Assembly: GCA_017163975.1 (NCBI GenBank)
Contig: JAFFSR010000010.1
Coordinates: 558,001-622,000, forward strand
DNA from: Anastatus disparis
Taxonomy: Eukaryota; Arthropoda; Insecta; Hymenoptera; Eupelmidae
Direction of reading: 5' to 3'
Length of the DNA: 64,000 nucleotides
Both the position numbers and the translations under genes were made by a program. The notes under the pieces are model-generated. The model was given only the letters and a program-made list of their open reading frames with translations. It ran no database searches and was not told the DNA's origin. This document shows, piece by piece, positions 11,410 through 21,620 of the stretch. How positions within the stretch are numbered: position 1 is the first letter of the stretch; each line of letters starts with the position of its first letter.

Positions 11410-11896
11410 CCCTATTTAAAAAAAACACGTGTTTTTTACATATAAAATTTGCGTGTTTTTTCACCCATATTTTTCACGTGTTTTTTTCATGTTGTATTTT
11501 TCAGGTATATTTTTCACATATTTTTTCATAGCTTTTCGAAGATCTTCTACCATCTGGTCTCTTATATCTGCGTCTTCCAAATTTGTGTAAGGGATGACAA
11601 AACTTAGAAAAACGCCACCTAGTGAATTAAAATCGCTATTAATGATCGATTACGTCGGTTTGACTTTAAGTCGCTAGGTGGCGTTTTTCTAAGTTTTGTC
11701 ATCCCTTACACAAATTTGGAAGACGCAGATATAAGAGACCAGATGGTAGAAGATCTTCGAAAAGCTATGAAAAAATATATGAAAAATATACCTGAAAAAT
11801 ACACGTGAAAAAAACACGTGAAAAATATGCGTGAAAAAACACGCAAATTTTACATGTAAAAAACACGTGCAAAAAACACGTGTTTTTTTAATAGGG
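11410..11896. mobile_element. Word foldback P5 (CACGTG words, 487 bp)
   Basis: A near-perfect palindrome beginning CCCTATTTAAAAAAAACACG and ending in AATAGGG. Outer arms are built of AAACACGTGTTTT and TTTTTCACGTG words. The inner part carries TCGAAGATCTTC, then GGATGACAAAACTTAG and CGCCACCTAG with their complements. The inner part is clearly related to the core of foldback W (9490-9945) while the outer arms are not. Frames through it are arm artefacts. Confidence 0.75.
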
Positions 11897-12367
11897 GTGC
11901 TTAGTTGAGGCACACCATCGAGAGTAAAACTGAAGCTTCAGCATTATTATTTTTCTTACTAATTTCAGCTATCTTTTGCTGCCCAGCAATGTAGCGCAAC
12001 CTAACCGGGAATATTTAAATAATTTAAAATAGTTTTTTTGTTTTATTTATAATAAACATATTATTTTTGTACTCTAAATAATAAAGAACGGTTAGTAATT
12101 GGGTCGTGAGCAGCGATTGAGACATTGACTATATTAATGTCAAATTCATAACAGTAAAAATTTAAGATGATCCATATAGTTATAACATTTTTTGAAATGG
12201 TTTTAGTTCATGGAATTTGATATTATTAATTGTTTTAAAAACACAAAAATTTTTTAAATCAAATTTATTATTACCAGCATTATCTCGGGAGTTCTTTTAA
12301 AAAAAAAAATTTTTCGTAATTTATCGCTCTAAGTATACAAAACAAAAGAAAAAAGTAAGAAAGTCAT
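11897..12367. other. AT-rich stretch without recognisable content
   Basis: I see no gene, repeat or element boundary between foldback P5 and MITE F. Confidence 0.4.
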
Positions 12368-12772
12368 TTAAGGGGTGTCCTAATACCGGCACAGAGATCT
12401 ACCTTATCTATATTTAAATTATGCAATTTAATAAAAATTTAACTATTTTTTACTAAAGTTCATAGAAGAGGTACATTCTTAACATTCTAAAGAATTTATT
12501 GCAACGTTAAAAGACAGAATGAAAGTGAAAATGAAGACGAAAACTGCATAATACGATTATTCATAACTACATTGAAAAGTTAATCGTATTAAGCACTTTT
12601 CGCCTTTATTTTTACCCTTATATTGTCTTTTAACGTTGCAATAAATTCTTTAGCATGTTAAGAATGTGCCTCTCCTACGAATTTCAGTCATGAATAGTTA
12701 AATTTTTATTAAAATTCATAATTTAAATGTAGATAAGGTAGAACTCTATGTCGGTATGAGGATTCCCCTTAA
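12368..12772. mobile_element. TTAA foldback MITE F (405 bp)
   Basis: TTAA at 12368-12371 and 12769-12772. Inverted arms start TTAAGGGGTGTCCTAATACC on the left and TTAAGGGGAATCCTCATACC on the complement of the right, then run through CTACCTTATCTA and TTTATTGCAACGTTAAAAGA to a loop near 12575. Its right TTAA is also the left TTAA of MITE D. Confidence 0.75.
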
Positions 12773-13157
12773 GAGGAGGTCACGTATCTCTGTCCTTGTC
12801 TAATCAAAGAATTGAGTTTTTTACACAAACTAACAACTTTAGCAAAAAATGAAGAGAAAGCCGCATCTCGTAATAAAAAAAACGATATTTTCTTTGTTAA
12901 GAAAAAATTAATTTTATTGCTTCGTTTTCAAGAAAACCTTGAAAAACTTAAATCATAGAGGTTAGGGTGGACAATTTGGTTTTTCAAGGTTTTCTTGAGA
13001 ACGAAGCAATAAAATTAATTTTTTCTTATCAAAGAAAATATTGCTTTTTTTGATACAAGATGCGGCTTTCTCTTCATTTTTTGATAAAGTTATTAGTTTT
13101 TGTAAAAAAATCATTTTTTTGATTAGAAAAGGACAGAGATACGTGACCTCCTCTTAA
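12769..13157. mobile_element. TTAA foldback MITE D (389 bp)
   Basis: TTAA at both ends with termini TTAAGAGGAGGTCACGTATC then TCTGTCCTTGTCTAAT. The arms meet at a loop near 12970 (GAGGTTAGGGTGGACAATTT). Termini and length match MITE B, but the arms do not. Confidence 0.8.
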
Positions 13158-13765
13158 CCATTCAATTGTAAAATTTTCACAAGTTTTAATGTGTGATTGA
13201 ATAAAGTCTGATTAACAAAAACTTAAGTTGAAAAATTTTTTTAATATAAATGTTAATACATAAAAATTTTATGGCATATTCCATAAAGCTTCGCAGTTTT
13301 AAATTACCAACGGAAACAGACGATTCAAGTTTCTTGCATCTCATATTAAATGAAACTTAACAACCACGACGTAAAATATTGTAACTTAATTCCATGACCC
13401 AGCAATAAAGTATACCTTTGAATAAGATAATACATTAAAAACAATTCATTAAAAATTCAATTGTTTAATTATTAGTATAAAAATTACTAAATTAAAGAAA
13501 GTTATAAAAGTAATCACTGTAAATCAGGAAAAATAAAATTATAACTTACATTGACAGAAATATAATATAATACCTGATTTAAGAATCAACAAATTGCAAG
13601 TATCTTTCAAATAATTGTAAAAATTAATTATATTATTAATAACAATTCTACTTAAACCAATTTCTTTTTCTTCTAAATTATTTCAATTAGTTAGTATAAT
13701 GAACCTAAACTCATTACGGATGTTTATTGTTATTTTATCTACAGTACATTGAACCTAACGATTGC
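13158..13765. other. AT-rich stretch without recognisable content
   Basis: No gene or repeat could be supported here. Confidence 0.4.
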
Positions 13766-13913
13766 TTAACCTTTTAAGGACGGGGATTTTGACGTTGAAA
13801 TTCGACTTTTTTTTTAAACAATATTTGTGCATAAAATGAAAAAATATATCACGTGGAGTGCCTGATAAAATTGGTGGTCGATATATCGACCAGTCCCGTC
13901 CTTAAAAGGTTAA
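13766..13913. mobile_element. piggyBac-type MITE (148 bp)
   Basis: Ends are TTAACCTTTTAAGGACGGG and the complement CCCGTCCTTAAAAGGTTAA. The TTAA target duplication plus a CCTTT-start terminal repeat is the piggyBac pattern. An internal GGTCGATATATCGACC palindrome lies at 13874-13891. Internally deleted, without transposase. Confidence 0.7.
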
Positions 13914-14235
13914 TTTATGTCATAAAGTGTATATGTATAGATTTCAGTTTTGCAATAAACCCATGTTGTATATGCATACAGACATTTTTACCACAAAATT
14001 CCTGTAGAGTTGCATTATTTAATGATAATTTCCATTTCTAATTATATTATGTTGGTCAAGCCTTAATAAAAAACAATGCATAATAAATTAAAATAACAGA
14101 AACTTTTTGTTCATGAAGTTATTTATAAAGATACAAATTTTAAAACTAATATGATATGGACTTACCTATGTCAAAATCTCAGTATTACTGGTCAAATTTT
14201 CCTTACAACTGGAAAGTCATTTTTCTCTAAAATTG
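13914..14235. other. AT-rich stretch before the LINE fragment
   Basis: No gene recognised. The junction with the LINE lies close to 14236. Confidence 0.35.
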
Positions 14236-14239
14236 CTCA

Positions 14240-14662
14240 GTGGTTTTGCTCGATGCTTCGCAGGAGTTACGAAGACGGCTACAGACAATGCAAAATTCAT
14301 GTGTGAGATATGTATTAGGCGTGAGAATGGGTGATCACATCTCTCCCCATAGACATGCTTTGGGTTGGCTACGTACTGATTCGAGGAGACAGTATTTTAT
14401 GGCTGTACTTATGTACAAAATCGTACGTATGAATACTCCCGAATATCTAGTGGGTCTCTTCACTAGATATATACCCAGAGCGACCACTAGGGGTGAGATT
14501 AAAGATCTTGCGGTGCCCTTCATGCGCACTGAGACTGGAAGAAATTCCTTTCAAGTTCAAGGTGCGCATTTTTGGAACTCCCTACCTGCTGATATTAAAA
14601 ATCTTCCATCAATCGGCAGGTTTAAAGCCGCTCTGAGGAGGTTTTTACTCGACCTCGATTAA
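14240..14662 (+). pseudogene. C-terminal end of a CR1/jockey-type LINE ORF2
   Basis: The 140-residue frame is the extreme C-terminus of a non-LTR reverse transcriptase protein. It shows L-Q-T-M-Q-N-S-C-V-R-Y near the start, then H-A-L-G-W-L-R, then H-F-W-N-S-L-P-A-D-I-K-N-L-P-S and an F-K-A-A-L-R-R-F-L close, ending at a TAA. These motifs follow the RT thumb in CR1, Crack and jockey-like elements and carry no catalytic residues. The palm and endonuclease are absent, so this is a 5'-truncated copy, the usual outcome of LINE insertion. The GTG at 14240 is only the first open codon. The 3' untranslated region probably extends to about 15190, where AT-rich sequence takes over. The frame is intact, so the insertion may be fairly recent. 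Confidence 0.7.
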
Positions 14663-15576
14663 ACAGTATTATTTTCGGACTATATCATATGTGTTAATTT
14701 ATTATGTGATGTACCCTTTATAGATTTAAGGCATGATTGTATTTATTGGCGTGTATGTAGGATGTGTGTGCATAGAGTGAATGATTATATTTTTATCAGA
14801 TTGACTTGTATATTACTGTACATTCAACTTGCTGTGATTTTAACTTACTGTATACTGCTGATATTTCGACTGCGCTCTTTACACGCTTGATTATATGTAA
14901 TTATTTTGACTGATAGATATTGAGACTGATTTTTAACTATATTATTTATACTTTTTGCATGTATTTATTCGTGTTATCTGTGATATCGCTTTTATTTAAT
15001 TTATTGACTTACTATTACAGTATTACTATCTCTATTATGTTTTATGACTGTGATATCATACTGTACTATTTTGATTTTATATGTACAAGGCTATTTAAAG
15101 TATTTCTATGTATTTTTTTCAACTTTATTTGTAATTTTTCACGCTTTTTTGTAATTATAATACAAAATAAACAATATCTAATCTAATAATAAAATCTTTA
15201 TATTAAAACTAAACCCATATTATTATAATTCGCTTACACCTTGCATAAAAATTCAAAATATTAAACAATAATATACGCGTTATTTTTAGGATTTTTTCAT
15301 CAGCAAGATAAATAAAACTTTACAACTATAATGTTTCTCTAAATTTTATGTTCAATATAATTAATTATTTTAAACGGATAATCTTTATACTAAAATATTA
15401 ATGAAAATAAAATTTTAAAGATAAAGTTTGCTACAATCTTTTCGAAAAATTCATTTATTATGTTTGATTAAATAACCTAAGATAATAAATATTTTCTTTC
15501 TGACATTTTAAATTCTCAACGAAATATTATTTTTAGACTATAATGATATTTAATGATTAATAAACATTAACGATAT
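14663..15576. other. LINE 3' UTR and AT-rich flank
   Basis: The first ~500 bp are probably the 3' untranslated region of the LINE fragment. The rest, up to the LTR, is AT-rich and shows no element. Confidence 0.4.
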
Positions 15577-16913
15577 TCTAACGGTATTCTATCGTGTTTG
15601 AATCTTGCACGCTTAGGTATTAAAATAGGATAGACGCTCGGTCATATATCTCGTCTAAGACGAGTAAAGAAATGCGTATCTTGACGACCGGCACGCGAAA
15701 GAGAAGCTCGCCGGCCACAAAGCGCTTCAGAGAGTTTCCGGCTACCGTTGCGTTAACACGAAACCTAAGCCGCGCTGTGCTTATGAAAAGATTTCGCCAC
15801 GTGGTCGTATAATGCGGTAGACTAAGTTCGCATTTGATAGCGCGAGACATTGTCTTAATTAAAAGTCGTTAATTTATATCGACTAGCATATTATATTATA
15901 TTGGCTAGTTGCAACTCTTAGAAATTCTTTCTGTAGAGTTTTGCTTGACCGCTTTTCGCGCGTCTTAGCGGTCAGTCATTAAGTGCCAGCAAATACGTTG
16001 ATCGGCGTGTATAGGATTCCACCGATCTACGCTAAGGCAAACACGTTGGCAGAGCTCAGCGAAATTCAAGGATCGGGAAGAGACGTCTTCCACCGACCTA
16101 CTATAGAGCATCTATACGTATTGGTTACGTACAGGGGAGAAGCTACGGCAACGAGCGAGCGGCGTCTACGTGCACGTAGGTAATTAGTGTAAGCTGGCCA
16201 GCGCGTTACTGTAAGTATAAATATACTGTGCAAAATCCAAGTGTCTCTTCCTCGAGAGATACTTGTTCAGGTATATTGGTATCATTGGTTATATAACCGA
16301 TCAGCGTCATAAGCGAGTACTATTTAGGTCGACGCGCCCTCCCTTTGCTCTCTCTCTCTCTATAGACGTGTACACTATATTTCATATATTATCTTCTTTT
16401 ATTCTCGTTCAATTCATACTCTATCTTTATTATATTTATATTTTTCTTATAATAAATTAATCTTGTTTTCTATTAAATCGTGCTTCATATTAATTTATAT
16501 TGCCTGACTATATATAACATAAAATATATATTTCCCGTTACTTACTCCGACGCCTCCGCGGTCCTTGTGAGCAGGTGTAAATTAATTAGTTACGTAATAT
16601 TATATAATTTAATATAACGTATTTTGGAACCTGCCTAACGAAGGAAAACTGCGCTACCGGCCACGTGTCTCTCGATCAGGTAAGAGAGAAAGAGAGACAC
16701 AGTGAGTGCAGCAAGCGACAAGTATATCACATAAGATTTCGTCGTTTATCAATAGGATTGATTAGCTAGCACAATCGGAGTTTGTTGTATAATATATAGT
16801 AAATTCCTTAGTTTTCAGCAACTCCGCATATATTAAAAATTCATAGACTTAGCTATAATTCATATTAAATTAAAAGCTAATTTTTTTTTGTAACGGGCAA
16901 AATAACCGTTACA
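15577..16913 (+). repeat. 5' LTR of the Ty3/gypsy element
   Basis: 1337 bp, matching the 3' LTR over its whole length with few differences. The canonical TGTAACGG start is mutated to TCTAACGG here; the end CCGTTACA is intact. The preceding ATAT (15573-15576) equals the ATAT after the 3' LTR. Confidence 0.9.
16216..16223 (+). promoter_or_regulatory. TATA box of the 5' LTR
   Basis: TATAAATA, preserved at the same place in the 3' LTR (22258-22265). It lies in the middle of the LTR, as expected for the U3/R boundary. Confidence 0.45.
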
Positions 16914-16916
16914 AAA

Positions 16917-16934
16917 TGGCGCCCAATGAATAGA
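16917..16934 (+). other. Primer-binding site of the gypsy element
   Basis: TGGCGCCCAATGAATAG starts four bases after the 5' LTR. A TGGCGCC start complementary to a tRNA 3' end is standard for Ty3/gypsy elements; the tRNA is not assigned. Confidence 0.5.
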
Positions 16935-18565
16935 TGCGTCAACGGGATCAGGCTTGTACGCGTCGTCTAATAAATCAAAATTTGCAAATGGCGTCGAGCG
17001 TGTAGCTGGCGTCGACGCAAACAGACTTTACGTTGTTCATAAAGGATTTTATATCAAAGATGGCGTTTAGCTATAGTTAAAATCTGATATTTAAAATAGC
17101 ACGTGTCAAGAAATTTTTTTTTTCTTTTGGAAGCAAAATTATTCTTTATCAAAGATAAGTAAATTTAAAATTGACGTTAATTTTTTTTTACGTTTTGAAA
17201 AATAAAATTAATATTAAATTGCTGTTTTTTTCTGAAAAATAAAATAGTAGAAATTTCTCGAAAAATTGCTAGGTATCAATTGAAATTTTTTGTCGGTTAG
17301 CTGTTACAAATTTGTGTTCTCACGTATCCCAGCGAAAAATTCTATTTTTTGCTTAAGGCGACTACGGAAGATCGGTTCGATTTCATTTTGTAGTTTACAA
17401 ATTACTCTTTCAGTTTCTAAAATTTTTTGAATTTTTGAATTTTCCACCATTTATTATAATACGTAGAATGGTAGAAAATTAAAAAATCTGAAAAATTTTA
17501 CATATTGAAAGAGTAATTTGTAAACTCAAAAATAAAATCGAACCTAAAATCCGAAGTCGCCTTAACGCGCAGATATTCTCGCGCTTTAATAGCATAGTGA
17601 CAGAGATAAAAGATATAGCTCTGTATGCCTTATAGTTCGCTTTATGTGAAAAAGCGAAGAGGCAGTTGAGATTTTCTAAGAATTAGAATAGTGCGTCGTT
17701 CTATGTAACCCTCTTACCGATCAGGTCGTTATTAATAAATTATAAATTTTTATGCTGAAAGAGAAACATTGATTTCAGCTAACGAGGAAGTTGAAATTAA
17801 ATCAGTTGAAAGATAACCATTTAATATAGAATAATTTAATATCATTAACATTAAAATTTTTTGTATTTTGATATATTGAATTGAATAAAAATTAAAATTT
17901 TTTATATGTATTAAAGGGCCAGAAAATTTTTTTTTCTTGTATAATAAGTACAATTTCAAATATAAATTTTTATTTTTGCACATAGTGGAAAATTTTATTT
18001 TCTCTTTCTCTCTCATCATCGACTGCCAGTTCGTAGCGTGGCAATCGACTGGCGGTGTGTGTTGTGGAGAAAATTTAGAATTTTCTCGAAGACTTTAAAT
18101 TAAAATTGGTTTCTACACTACACGTTAGATACACATGTATAATAAATAAATTGTCCCTACACAGTTAGGTGTGCATTTTTAACAAAAGTTTAAGAAAACA
18201 CAGATTTTTGGATTTAGTCATATATATTAATACTTTGTATTGTAAATTGACTAATATTACAAAATTTTGTTTAGTAATATATTGCATTTTTAATTTGATA
18301 AATTAATTATAATTACTGGAAATTCTAGTATAAATCCAAAAATCAAAACAATTAAATTTTAATATATATACATATTTTATAAATTTTGGACTGTTACGTA
18401 TGTATATGGTTTTAGTATAACCATATACAAACGATCAGTAATATAATTTTCTTTATAAAATAAACGTGCGTACACACACACACACAGCAAGCGTTAGTGA
18501 AACTGCGTGCGATTAATAGAAAATAGAAAATATCTCAAGAAAGAAGACAGAAATATTTCTACAAG
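16935..18565 (+). other. Untranslated leader of the gypsy element
   Basis: A leader of ~1.6 kb without a supported gene, containing the inserted TTAA foldback at 17353-17565. An (AC)n-like stretch lies just before gag at 18472-18486. Confidence 0.5.
17353..17565. mobile_element. TTAA foldback MITE I (213 bp)
   Basis: TTAA at both ends. Termini are TTAAGGCGACTACGGAAGAT and TTAAGGCGACTTCGGATTTT on the complement, then TCGAACC-like sequence and TTTACAAATTACTCTTTCA arms around a loop near 17455. It lies inside the gypsy leader, so it inserted after or within that element. Confidence 0.7.
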
Positions 18566-19975
18566 ATGACAACACAAGTCACCGATCAGGTAGCAACAGC
18601 TGTGCAAACGATAGATAGGACACAATTTCTGATGCCAACAGAAATTATGAATTACCTTTATAGTATGCAAACGCAAATAAAAGCACTGGCAGAATCAATA
18701 GCAGCTTTAGCACAAAGAATAGAGAAAACACCACAAGAAATGAATATTGGCCAGAGACCACCAGGAAGCCCAAGAGTAAACTTCCAGGATACGTTTAGGA
18801 TATATACCAATAACGATGATGGTACAATGGCAGACGTACAATCGGATTTACCTCCAAGTGAACTTCCAGGAGTAAGTACAGTCGGGGGGAGGGGGACCCC
18901 TTGCACTGGAAACAGCGCAATTGATAGTATAGATACTATCAGGGACACCGATTGTACGATAAGTTCAGATAAAACAGTGAATGTTGGTCATGTAGTTCGC
19001 CGCTGGAATCTTACATTCTCAGGCGAAAAAGGACAGTGCATAGAACTTTTCCTGACCAGGGTAGAAGAATGTTGAGAACTGGCTAAACTGAGTGAGAGCG
19101 CTTTATTATCCTCTCTCTCTGAACTGCTCATAGAGGTTGCTGCGACCTGGTATCGAAATAACAAGCATTCATGGCAAACCTGGGCTCAATTTAAAAAAAC
19201 TGTATTGCGATGGTATGGATATAGCAGACGTTTCCAACAAAGATTGTTAGCAGAAGCTAATGCACGTACACAAGGCAAAGATGAGCCGGTACGAGATTAT
19301 ATTATATGCTTACAATCTATAATTTTAAAGCAAGTTCCGTTACCTGACATTAGTCAACAGCTTGATTTATTGCACCGTAACCTCTTACCAGAAATTCAAC
19401 GTATTGTCAGAAGAGATGAAGTTACGGATATTGAATCTTTATTAGAAAAAGCTGTAGAAGCTGAATTGGTACTCGAGGCGGAGAGAGTCTATAGACCACC
19501 TCCTCCGCCCGAACAGTCATTGTTACCTGACGTAGCTTATAGGCCAACGAATAAGGTCAAAGACAATGAAGTACAAATAGCAGCAATACAGGAGGAACAA
19601 GCTGCTAATGATCAGGCTAACATAGTCAGAATGATGATTGCAATAATGACTAAGTTGACTAAACTTACTGAGGCGTTCGAAAAGCAGCAGAGGTTTAGCG
19701 AGAATAACGTACAAGGACCTGCAGCGCTTAAATTGCCTCGAAGAAAGTCTGCTAAGCGTCATTGGAATTTTAAGAAGCAATCTCGAAAATCTGCTCAAGA
19801 TGACGGTAATTCGGAACAACAGAGCCAACAGCAAAAGGATAGTTCTTCAGGTCAAGAAAACCAGAAAGGTTCGAAAAATCCAAAACGTTACCGTGAATGT
19901 TATCGGTGTGGATTACCTGGATATATTATCTGGTCCTGCCCATTGTGTACGGGAAAAGGACCAGGGAACGAGTAG
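18566..19975 (+). pseudogene. Ty3/gypsy Gag with one in-frame stop
   Basis: Gag packages the element RNA into cytoplasmic particles. A single frame runs from ATG 18566 to TAG 19973-19975, broken only by a TGA at 19073-19075. Family alignment from memory would place an arginine codon there, so a CGA to TGA change is likely. The region around residues 150-300 has the retrotransposon-gag pattern (F-S-G-E, F-L-T-R-V-E-E, A-A-T-W-Y-R, W-A-Q-F-K). A basic, Q/S-rich tail precedes a zinc knuckle near residue 445. That knuckle reads C-Y-R-C-G-L-P-G-Y-I-I-W-S-C, so the zinc-binding histidine of CX2CX4HX4C has become tyrosine. The protease frame overlaps its end at 19897. It is barely decayed otherwise. 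Confidence 0.8.
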
Positions 19976-20415
19976 ATGAGGTACCTACCGTTCCCAGTGA
20001 GGCTTATGAGACCTCAGAATCTTCTAATAGGAAGGTGTTAGATAAAAATCTGTCTAAAGACTCAGTGGAAACACAAGTTCAGTCTCACACTTGTCAAGTT
20101 GAGAAAAGTGAGCAGGCAGAGAAGAATCAACCAGAAATCGATGATGAAGCTCGATGGTGGCTCCCGGTAGTGATCGGAGATCACCAAATAAGGGCTCTGT
20201 ATGACCCAGGTGCATCACGCACGGTCGTGAACTCGCTAGGGTTACAGCTAGCAGTAGCCTGTAATGTACCTTTAATACCTGCTACAGACAGATTGGTTAA
20301 AGTAGCAGATGGTGGATCATGCTTACTAGTAGGTTATGTTGACCTCCCTTTCACTGTAGGCGGAATTACCAAAACGATTCGCTGCACTGTTAAAAAAATA
20401 TTAAATTTAATTTAA
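19897..20415 (+). pseudogene. Gypsy protease, 3' part interrupted
   Basis: This frame overlaps gag by about 79 bp in another frame, the usual gag-pol frameshift arrangement. An acidic spacer leads to an aspartic protease core with A-L-Y-D-P-G-A-S-R-T in place of the usual DTGAS, followed by flap-like G-G-S-C-L-L-V-G-Y. The catalytic aspartate is kept but the conserved threonine is proline. The frame stops at 20413-20415 inside an inverted-repeat insertion. The missing protease end reappears at 20714. It once cleaved the Gag-Pol polyprotein and is now unlikely to work. Confidence 0.7.
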
Positions 20416-20604
20416 AATATGAAACCAGCTTCCGATCCGTGTTATTAATTTTAAAAATTAATTCTTAAAATTACGATAAAATTATTAATTTTTATGCAAT
20501 TTTCTGGTAAAATTAAGGTAAAATTATTAATTTCAAGAATTAATTTTTAAAGTTAATAACATGGATCGGAAGCTGATTTCATATTTTATATTAAATTTAA
20601 TATT
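20397..20604. mobile_element. Inverted-repeat insertion in the protease gene
   Basis: Arms ATATGAAACCAGCTTCCGAT (left) and ATCGGAAGCTGATTTCATAT (right), extended by AATATTAAATTTAA at both outer ends, surround an AT-rich centre. It splits the protease. Non-pol sequence continues to about 20696, so the inserted block may be ~300 bp. Confidence 0.6.
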
Positions 20605-20713
20605 AAGACGACTGCGTATACGACCACCAATCTAATATTTTTGAGTGTTTTAACATAATATTATCCTCAAATCACCAAATTTAAGGCGCACCCCTAAAAG
20701 TAAGATTGCGATC

Positions 20714-21538
20714 ATGCCTAGCTTAAATGAAGAATGCTATCTAGGAGGCAACTTCGTAAGAGCATTTAGAGCTATTTTCGATCCTTGTGAAAATAAACTT
20801 TCTTTTAAAGATACTAATGTAAAGGTAAATCTAGAAGTTGCTGCTCTTAAACAACTGTACATTGGAAAATTAGAAACAGTTGGTTTAGCTGATGTATCAG
20901 CAGCTGATCAGGCTTGTGTTAAAAGCCTGGTTGCAGGTAGAGCCAAAGCAATTCATAAAATAGATAATTCAGTATGTAAGAGAAATAAAATACTCTCTCC
21001 AGCTGCTCAAGGCATAGCAAGTAAGCTTGCACCAAAATTTGTTGGTACATATGTCGTTAAAGCTAAATCTGGATTAAATACACATAGATTGTTAGACAAG
21101 GATGGTGATCCGTATAGTCTGATTGATGTAGAGCAGCTAAAAACATATATCACAAAGCAAGAAGATGATCTGCAACCTCAACCACCGTTGGAATCAATGC
21201 GTGCGAATGAGACGATGAGCGACCCGTCTGTTGCGATCTATGCGACTCCGTATGCCAACGGAAGATCGGGCTCAGATTGCGTGCGACCGCCTGCGAGCGG
21301 TGATTTTCCCCATATCGAGAAACCAAATAGGAAGCGAGGTCATCCGCGTAAAAGTGTTGTCGTCGTAACGCAAATTGTAGAGCATAGGCGTCAAGCTGAG
21401 TCCGAACCGATCAGGCGTAAGCGAGGTAGGCCTAAAGGTTCTACCAATTTAAAGCGTAGCGAAAACATAGTATTTTGTTCACTGGGAAAACGCCTGTTCA
21501 ACGAAACTTATTTTATGGTGGAAAATCGTAAATATTAA
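20714..21538 (+). pseudogene. Gypsy pol remnant: protease end fused to integrase tail with AT-hooks
   Basis: The first ~30 residues (P-S-L-N-E-E-C-Y-L-G, then F-V-R-A-F) match the end of a gypsy protease, and the next ~50 look like the spacer before RT. Sequence then jumps directly to an integrase C-terminal region (K-I-L-S-P-A-A-Q-G-I-A, then L-A-P-K-F-V-G-T-Y). The whole RT, RNase H and integrase catalytic core, normally 2.5-3 kb, are missing, yet the frame stays open. The tail carries two AT-hook-like motifs, N-R-K-R-G-H-P-R-K and K-R-G-R-P-K-G-S-T, which would bind AT-rich DNA and may be the integrase targeting tail. The element is therefore non-autonomous. The ATG at 20714 is only the first Met and not a natural start. 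Confidence 0.7.
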
Positions 21539-21610
21539 CAGTGCTTAAGACAATGATTGCATACCTACCACGCGATAGGCAGAGCAGCAGAACGCGGTTA
21601 TGTTGCGTCT

Positions 21611-21620
21611 GGCGGAGGGG
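21611..21620 (+). other. Polypurine tract of the gypsy element
   Basis: GGCGGAGGGG lies directly before the TG of the 3' LTR, the expected plus-strand priming site. Confidence 0.55.

Noticed and set aside
10728..11913. Short minus-strand open frames (10728-10955, 11689-11913)
   Set aside because: The first is AT-rich with no motif; the second lies in foldback P5 and reads its word repeats.
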